Origin: Streptomyces kurssanovii
GTDB taxonomy: Bacteria; Actinomycetota; Actinomycetes; Streptomycetales; Streptomycetaceae
NCBI RefSeq assembly: GCF_014649695.1
Contig: NZ_BMTN01000009.1
Coordinates: 1 to 64,000, forward strand
Reading direction: 5' to 3'
DNA: 64,000 bases
This document shows, in pieces, positions 1 through 7,934 of the stretch; within the stretch, counting starts at the first letter, position 1, and each line of letters opens with the position of its first letter. A model generated the notes under the pieces. It was not told the DNA's origin. It saw only the letters and a program-made list of their open reading frames with translations, and made no database searches. A program made the translations under genes and the position numbers.

Positions 1-118
1 GGTCGCTGCGCAGAACGTACCGATGCTCCATGTCCTGGAGAGTCTGGACGCATCGCCCCCTCGGGCCGTCGGACCCGTCCTGGACATCGACGTCCCGCTT
101 TAGCACGAAGGAGATCAC

Positions 119-250
119 CTACTTCCTTTCCCGCGCCTCATGGGGGACCGCCGTGGCCGACCGGTTACGGGTCGCCGGGTCCCTTCCTACGGCGCGGCAG
201 AGCACGACGAAATCATCGGCATATCTCACCAGCACCTGGGTGCCCCGGCA
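119..250 (-). pseudogene. Group II intron-type reverse transcriptase remnant
   Basis: On the minus strand the reading frame contains LVRYADDFVVLCR (positions about 197-235). This matches the catalytic YADD block of group II intron reverse transcriptases. Only some 15-20 residues either side look homologous; upstream and downstream translate to arginine-rich, unrelated text, and a stop follows at 119. It is therefore a short scar of a retroelement, not a gene. The remaining sequence of 1-464 shows no convincing gene: a plus-strand frame open from the window edge to a stop at 103 could be the tail of an upstream gene, but it has no recognisable family. Confidence 0.5.
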
Positions 251-464
251 TGGCGCCGGGCCCGCGCCCGGCGCGCACCGTGTAGTGGCACCCAGCGGCC
301 TGTTGCGGTCCATGCGGAGCGACGTTTTGCCGGTTGTGTGCGTGTCGTTTGTCCGCGCCCGGCTCCGGCGGGGGCTTCGCGGCAGGATGGGGACTGGGCG
401 AGGGCGCCTGCGGCCGTCCGATGCCGTGACCGTGTACGTGTACGTGGCGAAAGGTGATCCGGCC

Positions 465-1463
465 ATGGAGCTCACTCTGGTGGTGCTGATCATCATCGTG
501 GGGCTGACGTTCGACTTCACCAACGGCTTCCACGACGCCGCGAACGCGATTGCCACCTCCATCTCCACCCGGGCCCTCACGCCCCGCATCGCCCTGGCCA
601 TGGCCGCCGTGATGAACTTCCTCGGCGCCTTCCTGGGCACCGAGGTGGCGAAGACCGTCGGCAGCGGCATCATCGCTGCACCTCAGGAACTGTCTGGCCT
701 GCTGCTGGTGTTGTGTGCGCTCATCGGCGCGATCGGCTGGAACGTCTTCACCTGGTGGCGAGGGCTTCCGACCTCGTCCTCCCACGCCCTGATCGGCGGA
801 CTGGTCGGTGCCGCCCTCGCCGCCTCCGCCACCGTGCACTGGACCGGCATCGTGGACAAGGTCCTGCTGCCCATGCTGCTGTCCCCGCTGGTCGGCGTGG
901 CCCTCGGCTACACACTGCACACGATCATCCTGTGGGCGTTCCGCCGCGCCGCCCCGCGCCCCACCACCCGCCGCTTCCGTATGGCGCAGACCATGTCAGC
1001 CGCGGCCATGGGCCTCGGACACGGGTTGCAGGACGCGCAGAAGACCATGGGCGTCATCGTCCTCGCCATGGTCACGGCCGGATGGCAGGACGACTTCTCC
1101 GTACCCCTTTGGGTGATCGCGGCAGTGGCAGCGGCGATGGCCGCAGGCACCTACAGCGGCGGGCGCCGCATCATCACCACCCTGGGCCGGCGCATCGTCC
1201 ACCTCGACCCGCCGCGCGGCTTCGCCGCCGAGACAGCCGCCACGGCCGTCCTCTACACCACCGCGTTCGTCTTCAAGGCCCCGATCTCCACCACCCAGAC
1301 GATCACGGCGGCCATTCTGGGCGCCGGCGCGACCCGGCGCATCTCGGCTGTGCGTTGGCAGGTGGCCCGTTCCATCGGCACCGCGTGGATCCTCACCTTC
1401 CCCGGAGCCGGGCTGCCCGCCGCCGCCCTCTACCTGATCCTGCAAGCCCTCACTGGCCTGTGA
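465..1463 (+). CDS. pit: PiT family inorganic phosphate transporter
   Basis: A 332-residue integral membrane protein of the PiT family, which imports phosphate (as a metal-phosphate complex) using the proton gradient. The family signature is visible near the N-terminus (DFTNGFHDAANAIATS) and is partly repeated in the second half (MGLGHGLQDAQKTMGVI), as expected of an internally duplicated transporter. Hydrophobic segments run throughout. The frame is open much further upstream, but the ATG at 465 is chosen because the signature normally begins about 15 residues from the start and an AAGGTG ribosome site lies 8 bases before it. The next gene starts 18 bp downstream, so the two are probably cotranscribed. 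Confidence 0.9.
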   Translation: MELTLVVLIIIVGLTFDFTNGFHDAANAIATSISTRALTPRIALAMAAVMNFLGAFLGTEVAKTVGSGIIAAPQELSGLLLVLCALIGAIGWNVFTWWRGLPTSSSHALIGGLVGAALAASATVHWTGIVDKVLLPMLLSPLVGVALGYTLHTIILWAFRRAAPRPTTRRFRMAQTMSAAAMGLGHGLQDAQKTMGVIVLAMVTAGWQDDFSVPLWVIAAVAAAMAAGTYSGGRRIITTLGRRIVHLDPPRGFAAETAATAVLYTTAFVFKAPISTTQTITAAILGAGATRRISAVRWQVARSIGTAWILTFPGAGLPAAALYLILQALTGL

Positions 1464-1481
1464 CCGCAGCGGAGACCCACG

Positions 1482-2105
1482 ATGCCCACCCCACCCACTC
1501 CCAAGTCGGGCAGGCCACCAGGCGCCGGACTCCCCGACGGCCTCCCCGTGCCAGGCCGCTTCAGCCATCTGCACCCCGACGACGGCGCCTGCCTGATGGA
1601 GGAGGCCTCCCTGCTGGCCACCGGCCGCTTCACCGACCGACCGCCCGGCACCCATCCGGTACTCGCCGCGCTCGCCCGTGCGGTCAACGACGCCGTCGAC
1701 GACGCCACCCGCCACACCCTGTGGCCGCTGGCCGCCGATCTCGCCGACGCGGACCCCGCCGACCGTGCCTACGGTCCGCTCCTGGTGGGCACGGTCGTGG
1801 ACGCCGCCCGCCGCGTTCGGCCCAACTCTCGGCGCCTGAAATGGCGCAGCGCGGCCTGCCGTGCCCGGGCCCACCGGCTCGCCGGAGCCCGTACCGCGAC
1901 GACAACGGCCCGCATCGCCGACGTGCTGTGGTGGCACGGCCCCGGCCACCACCACCTCGAACACTCCCTCCGCGTCCTGCTCACAGCCCCCGACGCCGAC
2001 CAGCGCCTGTCCCGGCTCCTCCACCGGGCTGTGACGGAGGCCCGGGCCCGAACCGCCGGGGAACAGGCACCGACCCACGCGGAGACCTCCCCGCAGCGCG
2101 GATGA
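1482..2105 (+). CDS. Conserved hypothetical protein downstream of pit
   Basis: A 207-residue soluble protein with a Pro-rich N-terminal stretch (about residues 1-30) followed by an alanine/arginine/histidine-rich, probably helical body. I recognise no domain. It starts 18 bp after the phosphate transporter stop, so a shared transcript and a phosphate-related role are plausible; that is inference from position only. No signal peptide or membrane segment is visible. Confidence 0.7.
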   Translation: MPTPPTPKSGRPPGAGLPDGLPVPGRFSHLHPDDGACLMEEASLLATGRFTDRPPGTHPVLAALARAVNDAVDDATRHTLWPLAADLADADPADRAYGPLLVGTVVDAARRVRPNSRRLKWRSAACRARAHRLAGARTATTTARIADVLWWHGPGHHHLEHSLRVLLTAPDADQRLSRLLHRAVTEARARTAGEQAPTHAETSPQRG

Positions 2106-2205
2106 ATCCCGGCCTGCGAAGCCCGGCCGGCTGGGCCTGGCACCTTGGGTTCCGGTTCGGTGACGTGCCCGTTCAGCCTGGTCAGCGGGCCCTACGGTTC
2201 TCGGC

Positions 2206-2516
2206 ATGCCTGTTGAGTACCTGTCTGCTGAGCAAGAGACCCGCTACGGCCGGTTCGCCACGGAACCGTCGCCCGGGGATCTGGAACAGTTCTTCCGCCT
2301 GGACAAGAAGGCCCTGGACCTGGCACGGCGAAACGCCGTCCGGCGACAAGGCTGGGATGGGCGGTGCACTGGGGGAAGGGTCCGGATGCTCGGCACTTTC
2401 CTGGCTGAAGACCCCACGGCGGTCCCGGCTGCCGTGGTGGGGTTCGTCGCCGAGCAGCTCGGCACCGACGACGAACACTTCGCCGAGTACGGGACGCGCT
2501 CGCAGACGGCCCGGTC
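2206..2516 (+). pseudogene. Tn3-family transposase N-terminal fragment (DUF4158-like), frameshifted
   Basis: The frame begins MPVEYLSAEQETRYGRF and ends RMLGTFLAEDPTAVP...FVAEQLG, both typical of the N-terminal DUF4158 region of Tn3-family TnpA (normally about 1000 residues). Between them (about 2330-2385) the expected TnpA text appears only in a shifted frame (ATRLGWAVHWGK), so two compensating single-base changes have occurred. Similarity stops at about 2516, where the downstream HxlR gene (minus strand) begins; the rest of the transposase, the resolvase and the terminal repeats are absent. This is a decayed mobile-element end. Confidence 0.7.
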
Positions 2517-2889
2517 AGTCGGCGGCGGGTCCCTGCTCCGCCGCGGTGTCGTAGGCGGCACCTGCCGCGGCTGTGGCGGACCGATGCCGCTCGGCCCAGG
2601 CCGCCAGGCCGGTCAGTGAGGCGTGGAGCTCCCGAGCCATGGGCGTGAGGCCGTACTCGACGTTGGGTGGCACGGTCGGGTGCACGGTACGGGTCAGCAG
2701 GCCGTCCCGCTCCAGCCTACGCAGGTTGAGGGTGAGCATCCGTCGGCTGATGCCGTTGAGGGCGCGTTCCAACTCGGTGAAGCGGACCGGGCCGTGGGCG
2801 GCGGCGATCAGGCAGCAGGTGCCGGCGTCGTCGAGGATCGGGCAGGGTCCGGGCCACCTCGCGGCCCCAGCCCCCGAGCCGCAGCGCAC
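2515..2889 (-). CDS. HxlR family regulator, damaged N-terminus
   Basis: A 124-residue HxlR-type winged-helix protein. The core is well conserved (GPVRFTELERAL, GISRRMLT, LRRLERDGLLTRTVHPTVPPNVEYGLTPMA). HxlR proteins normally carry CP(x)10-15 followed by KW before the helix-turn-helix. Here CPILDDAG runs straight into TCCLIAA, so about ten residues including the usual tryptophan are missing and the first 15 residues are arginine/glycine text of uncertain reality. Its 3' end abuts the transposase fragment, suggesting that a recombination event trimmed the locus. It may be non-functional. Confidence 0.5.
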   Translation of the reverse strand: MRCGSGAGAARWPGPCPILDDAGTCCLIAAAHGPVRFTELERALNGISRRMLTLNLRRLERDGLLTRTVHPTVPPNVEYGLTPMARELHASLTGLAAWAERHRSATAAAGAAYDTAAEQGPAAD

Positions 2890-2892
2890 GAC

Positions 2893-2930
2893 GGTCCCCG
2901 GCGGGCGGTCGGCACCGCTCGCCGGGGACC
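2893..2930. terminator. Strong stem-loop downstream of the GH2 gene
   Basis: A 16-bp stem (GGTCCCCGGCGGGCGG paired with 2915-2930, one G-T wobble) with a 6-base loop. It lies 16 bp past the glycosidase stop codon on the minus strand, and just before the 5' end of the HxlR gene. No T-tract is seen, as is usual for actinobacterial terminators. Confidence 0.65.
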
Positions 2931-2945
2931 GGTCAGCCGTTGGGG

Positions 2946-5900
2946 TTACGGCTTCTCGTCGGCGTGGAGAGCGCTCACCTCCTCGGCGGTGAGTGCCTTG
3001 TCAAAGGCGTGGACCTGGTCGATCGCGCCGTTCCAGAAGTCGACGTTCCCGCCGTTCCACCGGGCGCGGCCGACGGCGAGAGGGCCGGTGCTGACGTCGG
3101 CCGGGCCGGGCTCGGCGGTCGCCACCAGCTTGCCGTCGAGGTACAGCTTGATGTCGTTGCTCACCGTGTCGCGCACGCCGACGAGGTGGTACCAGCGCCC
3201 CAGTTCGGGCACCGTCTCCACGCGGGCGCGGTGGCCGCCGGGTGTGCTGAACGCGAAGGCGCCCTGCCCGTACTGCAGATAGAACGGGTTCTCCTGGCGG
3301 CGGCCGTCCTGGCTGACGGCGGTCGCGTAGTTGCCGGGGACCGCGTCGAGCGTGACCCAGGCGGAGACGGAGTAGCTCCTGGTGGTGTCGAGCACCGGCC
3401 CCTCGGTCTGGGCGAACTGGCCCTGGCCGTCGAACTTCAGCGCGCTTCCGCTGACGCCCGGGGTCCAGGTGGTGCCCTCGGTGAGCTTCAGGGGCCTGTT
3501 GTTGGGACCCGCGTCCCGTGCGGTCGTTCCCTGGCCCTCGTCGAGGGCCCAGTACCCGCCGCCCTTCAGCTCGTCACGTTCGCCCGCGGCGCCGCCGACC
3601 GCGATGATCCTGCGGTTGACCTCGCGCACCTTGACCGGGTCGACCTTGATCTCCCGGCGGTCATAGGTGTACAGCCCGTTGAGCTCGTTCTCCAGGTCGG
3701 AGATCTGGGTGTAGACGGAGCCGGACAGTTCGGCGCCGGCCTGCTCGAGGTAGAACTTCTCGGTGTTCTCGACGTACTTGCGGGTGAGCGCGTCCTTGTC
3801 GGCCACACCGCTGTAGATCACGGTGGGAGCGCCCGGCCACATGTGGCCCGGGGTGCGCAGTGTGAAGCCTCCGTGCTCACCGTCCATCGCGGCCCGGTTC
3901 GTGTCGGGGAAGGCCGGGTCGGTGTTGTTGTAGTCGTGGTGGTCGATGATGTCGCCCTTGCCCGAGTCGCCCTTGGAGTTGCAGCAGTTGACGCCGCTGT
4001 GGGCGTTGACGACACGGGACGGGTCGGCGGCCTTGACCGACTCGGCGATGCGGCCGCTCTCCTCACGGTTCCACTCGCCCCAGCCTTCGTTGAAGACGAT
4101 CCAGCCGATGACGGAGGGGGAGTTGTGATGCTGGCGCATCATCTCCCGGCCCTGGTCGACGAAGGCCTTCTGTCCTGTCTCGTCGGTGATGTTCCCGGAG
4201 ACGAAGTCCTGCCAGACCAGCAGTCCGAGCCGGTCCGCGTGGTAGAACCACCGCGGAGACTCCACCTTGATGTGCTTGCGGACGGCGTTGAAGCCGAGCT
4301 TCTTGTGAGCCTGTAGGTCGAAGGCCAGGGCCTTGTCGCTGGGCGGGGTGTAGAGGCCGTCGGGCCAGAAGCCCTGGTCGAGCGTGGCGAGGGAGAAGAC
4401 CGGCTTCCCGTTGAGCACGAGCTTCTGGAAGCCGCCGACCTTCTCGATCCCGATCTCGCGCATGCCGAAGTAGCTGTCGATCCTGTCGATCGACCTGCCA
4501 TCGGTCAGCTTAATGTCGAGGTCGTAGAGGTACGGGTCGTCCGGGGTCCACAGGTGCTGCTTCGCCACGGGCAGCCGCAGCTTGCTGTTGGCGGGCCCGC
4601 TGACCTTGCCGACAACGTTGCCACGTGTGTCGCGGGCGACGGCTTCGACACGGGCGTTCGTGGAGGCGTCGTCGGACTCGACGGTCACGGCCAGGCTGCT
4701 GGTGTCGATGTCGGGCGTGGTGACGACGTTGTCGATCGAGGCGTCGGCGACGGGTTCCATCCAGACCGTCTGCCAGATGCCCGAGGTCTGGGTGTAGAAG
4801 ATGCCGCCCGGGTTGGTGGACTGCTTGCCCATCGGCTGGTTCGCGCCGCCTGTGTCGGTGACCGCGACGACGACCTCCTGCGGTCCGGTGCCCTTGAGCG
4901 CGTCGGTGACGTCGGCGCTGAAGGCGTTGTAACCGCCGGTGTGTTCGGCGACCTGCTTGCCATTGACCCAGACGCGGGCCCGGTAGTCCACGGCGCCGAA
5001 GTTGAGCTTCAGCCGGTTGTCCTTGCCGACCTTCCAGTCCCGGGGCACGTTCACCAGCTTGCGGTAGAACATGTGGTCCTCGTGCCGCTCGAGCCCGGAC
5101 AGCTGTGACTCGACCGGGAACGGCACGACGATCTTCTCGTCGAGATCCTTGCCGAAGACCGGCTGCTCACCCGCCTCGGCGCCGCTGAACTGCCAGGGGC
5201 CGTTGAGGTTCTTCCACTTGCCGCGGACCTGCTGCGGGCGGGGGTACTCGGGCAGTGGGTTGTTCTTGTCGACCTTGTCGCCCCACGTGGTGGTGAGCCG
5301 GTGGGTGGAGGCGTTCCGTGCCGAACGGACGATCTGCGGCACGGTCTCGGTGCCGGCCTTGAGGCCGCCTTCACCGTCGTAGGTCACCTTGACCTGCTGG
5401 TTCTTCTGGATCGGCGCCGCGAGGTCGACGAGCAGCGAGTCGGGGTCGGCCGAGTCGACGGCGAGCGACTCGATCGGCATGGCCGTCGTGTCGGCCTCGA
5501 TCTTCAGGTGGTCCTTGACCGCCTCGATGGCGCCGACCTTGTTCTCGAACCGCGCCCGCAGCTGCCAGCCGTCCTCGGTGACGGACAGGTCGACCGGGTA
5601 GACCTGGAAGCCGGCGGGCGGGGTGAAGGCCGACTCGGGGACGAGCTGCTTGCCCATCGCCGGACTCGACCAGCGCAGGAACATGTTCGCCCCGCCGAAG
5701 TCCTGGAACATCTCCAGGCGGAACTCGTGCTTCTCGCCGGCCGTCAGCCTGACCGGTGCGCTGGTCTGCTCCCTGTCCCAGTCCGGCTCCCAGTGGTCGA
5801 TGACGGGCTTGCCGTCGATGAACAGCCGGAAGCCGTTGTCGCCGATGCCGTAGAACGTGTAGTCCCCGGTGGCGGGTGCCTCGATCATGCCTGTCCAGCG

Positions 5901-6212
5901 GGCGGTCGTGTGCTCCGCGCGTCCGGTCAGCGACTCGAAAGTGCCCGCGAGGCCGGGGAAGTTGATCTGCGGATCGAGTGATACGCCGCCGAGGTCGGCG
6001 AAGTCCCGGGCACCGGGCGCCGACATGCTGAAGTACTCGCCCTTGAGGCCGTGCACCTCGACGGCGGCGTTCTCGGCGGCGGACGCGGACACGGCGCCGA
6101 TCGGCTCGGCGGCCGACGCGGTGGGCACCAGGCTGCTGACCGGCAGCGTCAGGACGGCCGCGGTCAGCAGCGCCCACAACCTGGTTCGGGGGCGGGTGAG
6201 TTGTCTTGTCAT
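2946..6212 (-). CDS. Secreted PA14-GH2-LamG glycoside hydrolase (galactofuranosidase candidate)
   Basis: A 1088-residue exported enzyme. Order of parts: signal peptide (1-36, cleavage near ASA|AEP); PA14 sugar-binding domain (about 53-200, with GDYTFYGIGDNGFRLFIDG); GH2 jelly-roll domain (about 335-490); Ig-like domain; TIM barrel (about 595-860); LamG-type domain (about 886-1085). The acid/base glutamate is probably E709 in VFNEGWGEW, and the nucleophile perhaps E779 in DGEHGG. The ATG at 6212 follows GAGGAAAG by 5-7 bases; a longer frame to 6455 would put 81 junk residues before the signal peptide. It is divergent from a sugar ABC importer and probably releases the sugar which that importer takes up. 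GH2 spans many activities. From memory a Streptomyces galactofuranosidase belongs to GH2, and the importer type fits, but substrate is inference. Confidence 0.88.
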   Translation of the reverse strand: MTRQLTRPRTRLWALLTAAVLTLPVSSLVPTASAAEPIGAVSASAAENAAVEVHGLKGEYFSMSAPGARDFADLGGVSLDPQINFPGLAGTFESLTGRAEHTTARWTGMIEAPATGDYTFYGIGDNGFRLFIDGKPVIDHWEPDWDREQTSAPVRLTAGEKHEFRLEMFQDFGGANMFLRWSSPAMGKQLVPESAFTPPAGFQVYPVDLSVTEDGWQLRARFENKVGAIEAVKDHLKIEADTTAMPIESLAVDSADPDSLLVDLAAPIQKNQQVKVTYDGEGGLKAGTETVPQIVRSARNASTHRLTTTWGDKVDKNNPLPEYPRPQQVRGKWKNLNGPWQFSGAEAGEQPVFGKDLDEKIVVPFPVESQLSGLERHEDHMFYRKLVNVPRDWKVGKDNRLKLNFGAVDYRARVWVNGKQVAEHTGGYNAFSADVTDALKGTGPQEVVVAVTDTGGANQPMGKQSTNPGGIFYTQTSGIWQTVWMEPVADASIDNVVTTPDIDTSSLAVTVESDDASTNARVEAVARDTRGNVVGKVSGPANSKLRLPVAKQHLWTPDDPYLYDLDIKLTDGRSIDRIDSYFGMREIGIEKVGGFQKLVLNGKPVFSLATLDQGFWPDGLYTPPSDKALAFDLQAHKKLGFNAVRKHIKVESPRWFYHADRLGLLVWQDFVSGNITDETGQKAFVDQGREMMRQHHNSPSVIGWIVFNEGWGEWNREESGRIAESVKAADPSRVVNAHSGVNCCNSKGDSGKGDIIDHHDYNNTDPAFPDTNRAAMDGEHGGFTLRTPGHMWPGAPTVIYSGVADKDALTRKYVENTEKFYLEQAGAELSGSVYTQISDLENELNGLYTYDRREIKVDPVKVREVNRRIIAVGGAAGERDELKGGGYWALDEGQGTTARDAGPNNRPLKLTEGTTWTPGVSGSALKFDGQGQFAQTEGPVLDTTRSYSVSAWVTLDAVPGNYATAVSQDGRRQENPFYLQYGQGAFAFSTPGGHRARVETVPELGRWYHLVGVRDTVSNDIKLYLDGKLVATAEPGPADVSTGPLAVGRARWNGGNVDFWNGAIDQVHAFDKALTAEEVSALHADEKP

Positions 6213-6385
6213 CGAATCTTTCCTCGCACAGAGGGATCGGAACCGGGCCTGTGAGGAGTGGATACGCAGATGGGGTCGGGTGATGGGGGGTGTCCGCTTT
6301 CGAGGAGCGGCGTCCGGGTCCGGGCCCGCTCGTCGGAGCGGGTGAACGGCCGTCGGCCGCCCACGGGGGCAGGGCACCGGCGCAG

Positions 6386-6416
6386 ACAGTGGCCGGCGTC
6401 CCTCGCCGGCCACTGT
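6386..6416. repeat. 13-bp perfect inverted repeat (hairpin) in the divergent region
   Basis: ACAGTGGCCGGCG at 6386-6398 pairs perfectly with CGCCGGCCACTGT at 6404-6416 across a 5-base loop (TCCCT). It lies about 175-200 bp upstream of the GH2 start, inside the likely leader or promoter of that gene. It could be a terminator/attenuator in the GH2 leader or a protein-binding site. Confidence 0.6.
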
Positions 6417-6582
6417 TCCATCGTTGGAAAACTGTGTGCAGCGGAATGAGAGCACGCCGCCCGGCGACTGTCCAGGCCCCGCGCAGGACGGCTCCGGGGG
6501 CCGCCCCGGTCGTCAACGGGCCCTCGTCCCGACACGTTTGGGAAACGACGCGCAACACCCTTGCCGCATCTCGACCGGCGGC

Positions 6583-6598
6583 TATATAACGTTGTAAA
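6583..6598. promoter_or_regulatory. LacI-family operator candidate
   Basis: The sequence TATAACGTTGTA (6585-6596) is a near-perfect palindrome centred on the CG of AACGTT, with an additional matching pair at 6583/6598. LacI-family regulators typically bind such even palindromes with a central CG. It sits about 170 bp upstream of the binding-protein gene. The cognate regulator is probably the LacI protein at 11886-12977. No second copy was found in front of the LacI gene. Confidence 0.5.
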
Positions 6599-6765
6599 CC
6601 CGAGGTCGCCAACGGCCGTTCGGACGTGTTCCACCTTCTTTTCCCCAGGTCGGAGTTGTTTCCGACCGAGCCTGCCGGACCGGTCGCAGGCTGACTCTCC
6701 GTACCCACGTCGCCCGACCGCACGCCACTCGGCGGTGCGCTCACCCCGCCTAGGAGTGTCCTGAG

Positions 6766-7851
6766 ATGACCATCCCGAAGAGATCTCGCTCGCTCACCGT
6801 CGCCTGTCTGCTTGCCGCCACCGTGACACTGGCCGTGTCCGGCTGCGCCAAGTCGGAGACCCCGAGCAACGCCGGCGGTGACAGCAGCCAGGCCGCCCAG
6901 GCGGCCGAGACGCCCGCCGGCAGCTCCGGCTCCGGCTGCACGCTCGAGACCTACGGTGCCCCGAAGCTCGACCTGAAGGACGCGGTCGTCGGCTTCTCCC
7001 AGTCGGAGAAGGAGGCCAACCCCTTCCGTATCGCGGAGACGCAGTCCATCAAGGACGAGGCCGCGAAGGTGGGCGTCAAGAAGCTGCTCACCACCAACGC
7101 GCAGTCCCAGCTGTCCAAGCAGATCAGCGACATCCACGACATGCTCGCCCAGGGCGCCCAGTTCCTCATCGTCGCCCCGCTGAACTCCGACGGCCTGGAG
7201 CCCGCGTTCAAGGCCGCCGCGGCCAAGAAGGTCCCCGTCCTCACCATCGACCGCAAGGTCAACGCGGGTGCCTGCAAGGACTATCTGGCCTTCCTGGGCT
7301 CGGACTTCGTGGAACAGGGCAAGCGGGCCGCCGATGCGATGATCAAGGCGACCGGCGGCAAGGGCAAGGTCGCCATCCTCCTCGGGGCATCCGGCAACAA
7401 CGTCACCACCGACCGCACCAAGGGCTTCGTCGACCAGGTCGCCGCCAAGGCGCCCGGTCTGGAGATAGTCGCCCAGCAGACCGGCGAGTTCGCCCGCGAC
7501 AAGGGCCAGCAGGTCATGGAGCAACTCATCCAGTCCAAGCCGGACATCACCGCCGTCTACGCCGAGAACGACGAGATGGCCCTCGGTGCCGTCACCGCCC
7601 TGAAGTCCGCCGGCAAGAAGCCCGGCAAGGACGTCAAGATCGTCTCCATCGACGGCACGCGCAATGCCGTCCAGGCCCTGGTCAACGGCGAGATGAACGC
7701 CGTCATCGAGTCCAACCCGCGCTTCGGTCCGCTCGCGTTCGCCACCGCGCAGAAGTTCTACGCCGGTGAGGAGATCCCGGAGAACGTGATCATCAGCGAC
7801 CGCGCCTACGACGAGTCCAACGCCAAGGCGTCCATCGGCGGAGCGTACTGA
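6766..7851 (+). CDS. Sugar ABC transporter substrate-binding lipoprotein (RbsB/YtfQ type)
   Basis: A 361-residue periplasmic-binding-protein-like lipoprotein that captures a sugar outside the membrane for the adjacent importer. The signal peptide ends in lipobox AVSGC, so Cys27 is the predicted lipidated residue. The body (from about residue 60, AVVGFSQSEKEANPFR, through IVAPLNSDGLEPA, VPVLTIDRKV, AVYAENDEMALGAV and VSIDGT) is the two-lobed ribose/galactose-binding fold. The NPFR motif near the start resembles YtfQ-like galactofuranose-binding proteins, from memory. It is the first gene of the importer operon and is separated from the ATPase gene by a 14-bp hairpin that may raise its relative mRNA level. 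Confidence 0.9.
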   Translation: MTIPKRSRSLTVACLLAATVTLAVSGCAKSETPSNAGGDSSQAAQAAETPAGSSGSGCTLETYGAPKLDLKDAVVGFSQSEKEANPFRIAETQSIKDEAAKVGVKKLLTTNAQSQLSKQISDIHDMLAQGAQFLIVAPLNSDGLEPAFKAAAAKKVPVLTIDRKVNAGACKDYLAFLGSDFVEQGKRAADAMIKATGGKGKVAILLGASGNNVTTDRTKGFVDQVAAKAPGLEIVAQQTGEFARDKGQQVMEQLIQSKPDITAVYAENDEMALGAVTALKSAGKKPGKDVKIVSIDGTRNAVQALVNGEMNAVIESNPRFGPLAFATAQKFYAGEEIPENVIISDRAYDESNAKASIGGAY

Positions 7852-7862
7852 CCGAGCTCGCT

Positions 7863-7899
7863 CCGGGCCGCCGCGGTGCTCGTGCCCGCGGCGGCCCGG
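7863..7899 (+). terminator. Intercistronic 14-bp hairpin between binding protein and ATPase genes
   Basis: CCGGGCCGCCGCGG (7863-7876) pairs perfectly with 7886-7899 over a 9-base loop. It starts 12 bp after the binding-protein stop and ends 35 bp before the ATPase start. Such hairpins behind a binding-protein gene commonly act as partial terminators or 3' mRNA stabilisers, so that binding protein is made in excess. Confidence 0.65.
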
Positions 7900-7934
7900 G
7901 AACCATCCCACACGATCTCCGGAAGGCCGAGTTC

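Larger units (their letters stand above)
6213..6765. promoter_or_regulatory. Divergent promoter region between GH2 and the sugar ABC operon
   Basis: This 553-bp gene-free stretch separates the secreted glycosidase (minus) from the importer operon (plus). It holds a 13-bp perfect hairpin (6386-6416), a TTCCA-N4-TGGAA inverted repeat (6416-6429), a CGTTT-N3-AAACG inverted repeat (6535-6547) and a LacI-like AACGTT-centred site (6583-6598). The part near the importer (6581-6660) is locally AT-rich, which fits promoter placement. A LacI regulator is encoded at the end of the importer operon. Confidence 0.7.

Noticed and set aside
30-464. N-terminal extension of the phosphate transporter
   Set aside because: The 145 extra residues are Arg/Ser/Pro-rich and lack family similarity; the PiT motif and ribosome site place the start at 465.
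5371-7911. An 846-codon minus-strand frame spanning the GH2 5' end and the binding-protein gene
   Set aside because: It reads the binding protein in antisense and GH2 out of frame; both real genes have strong motifs.
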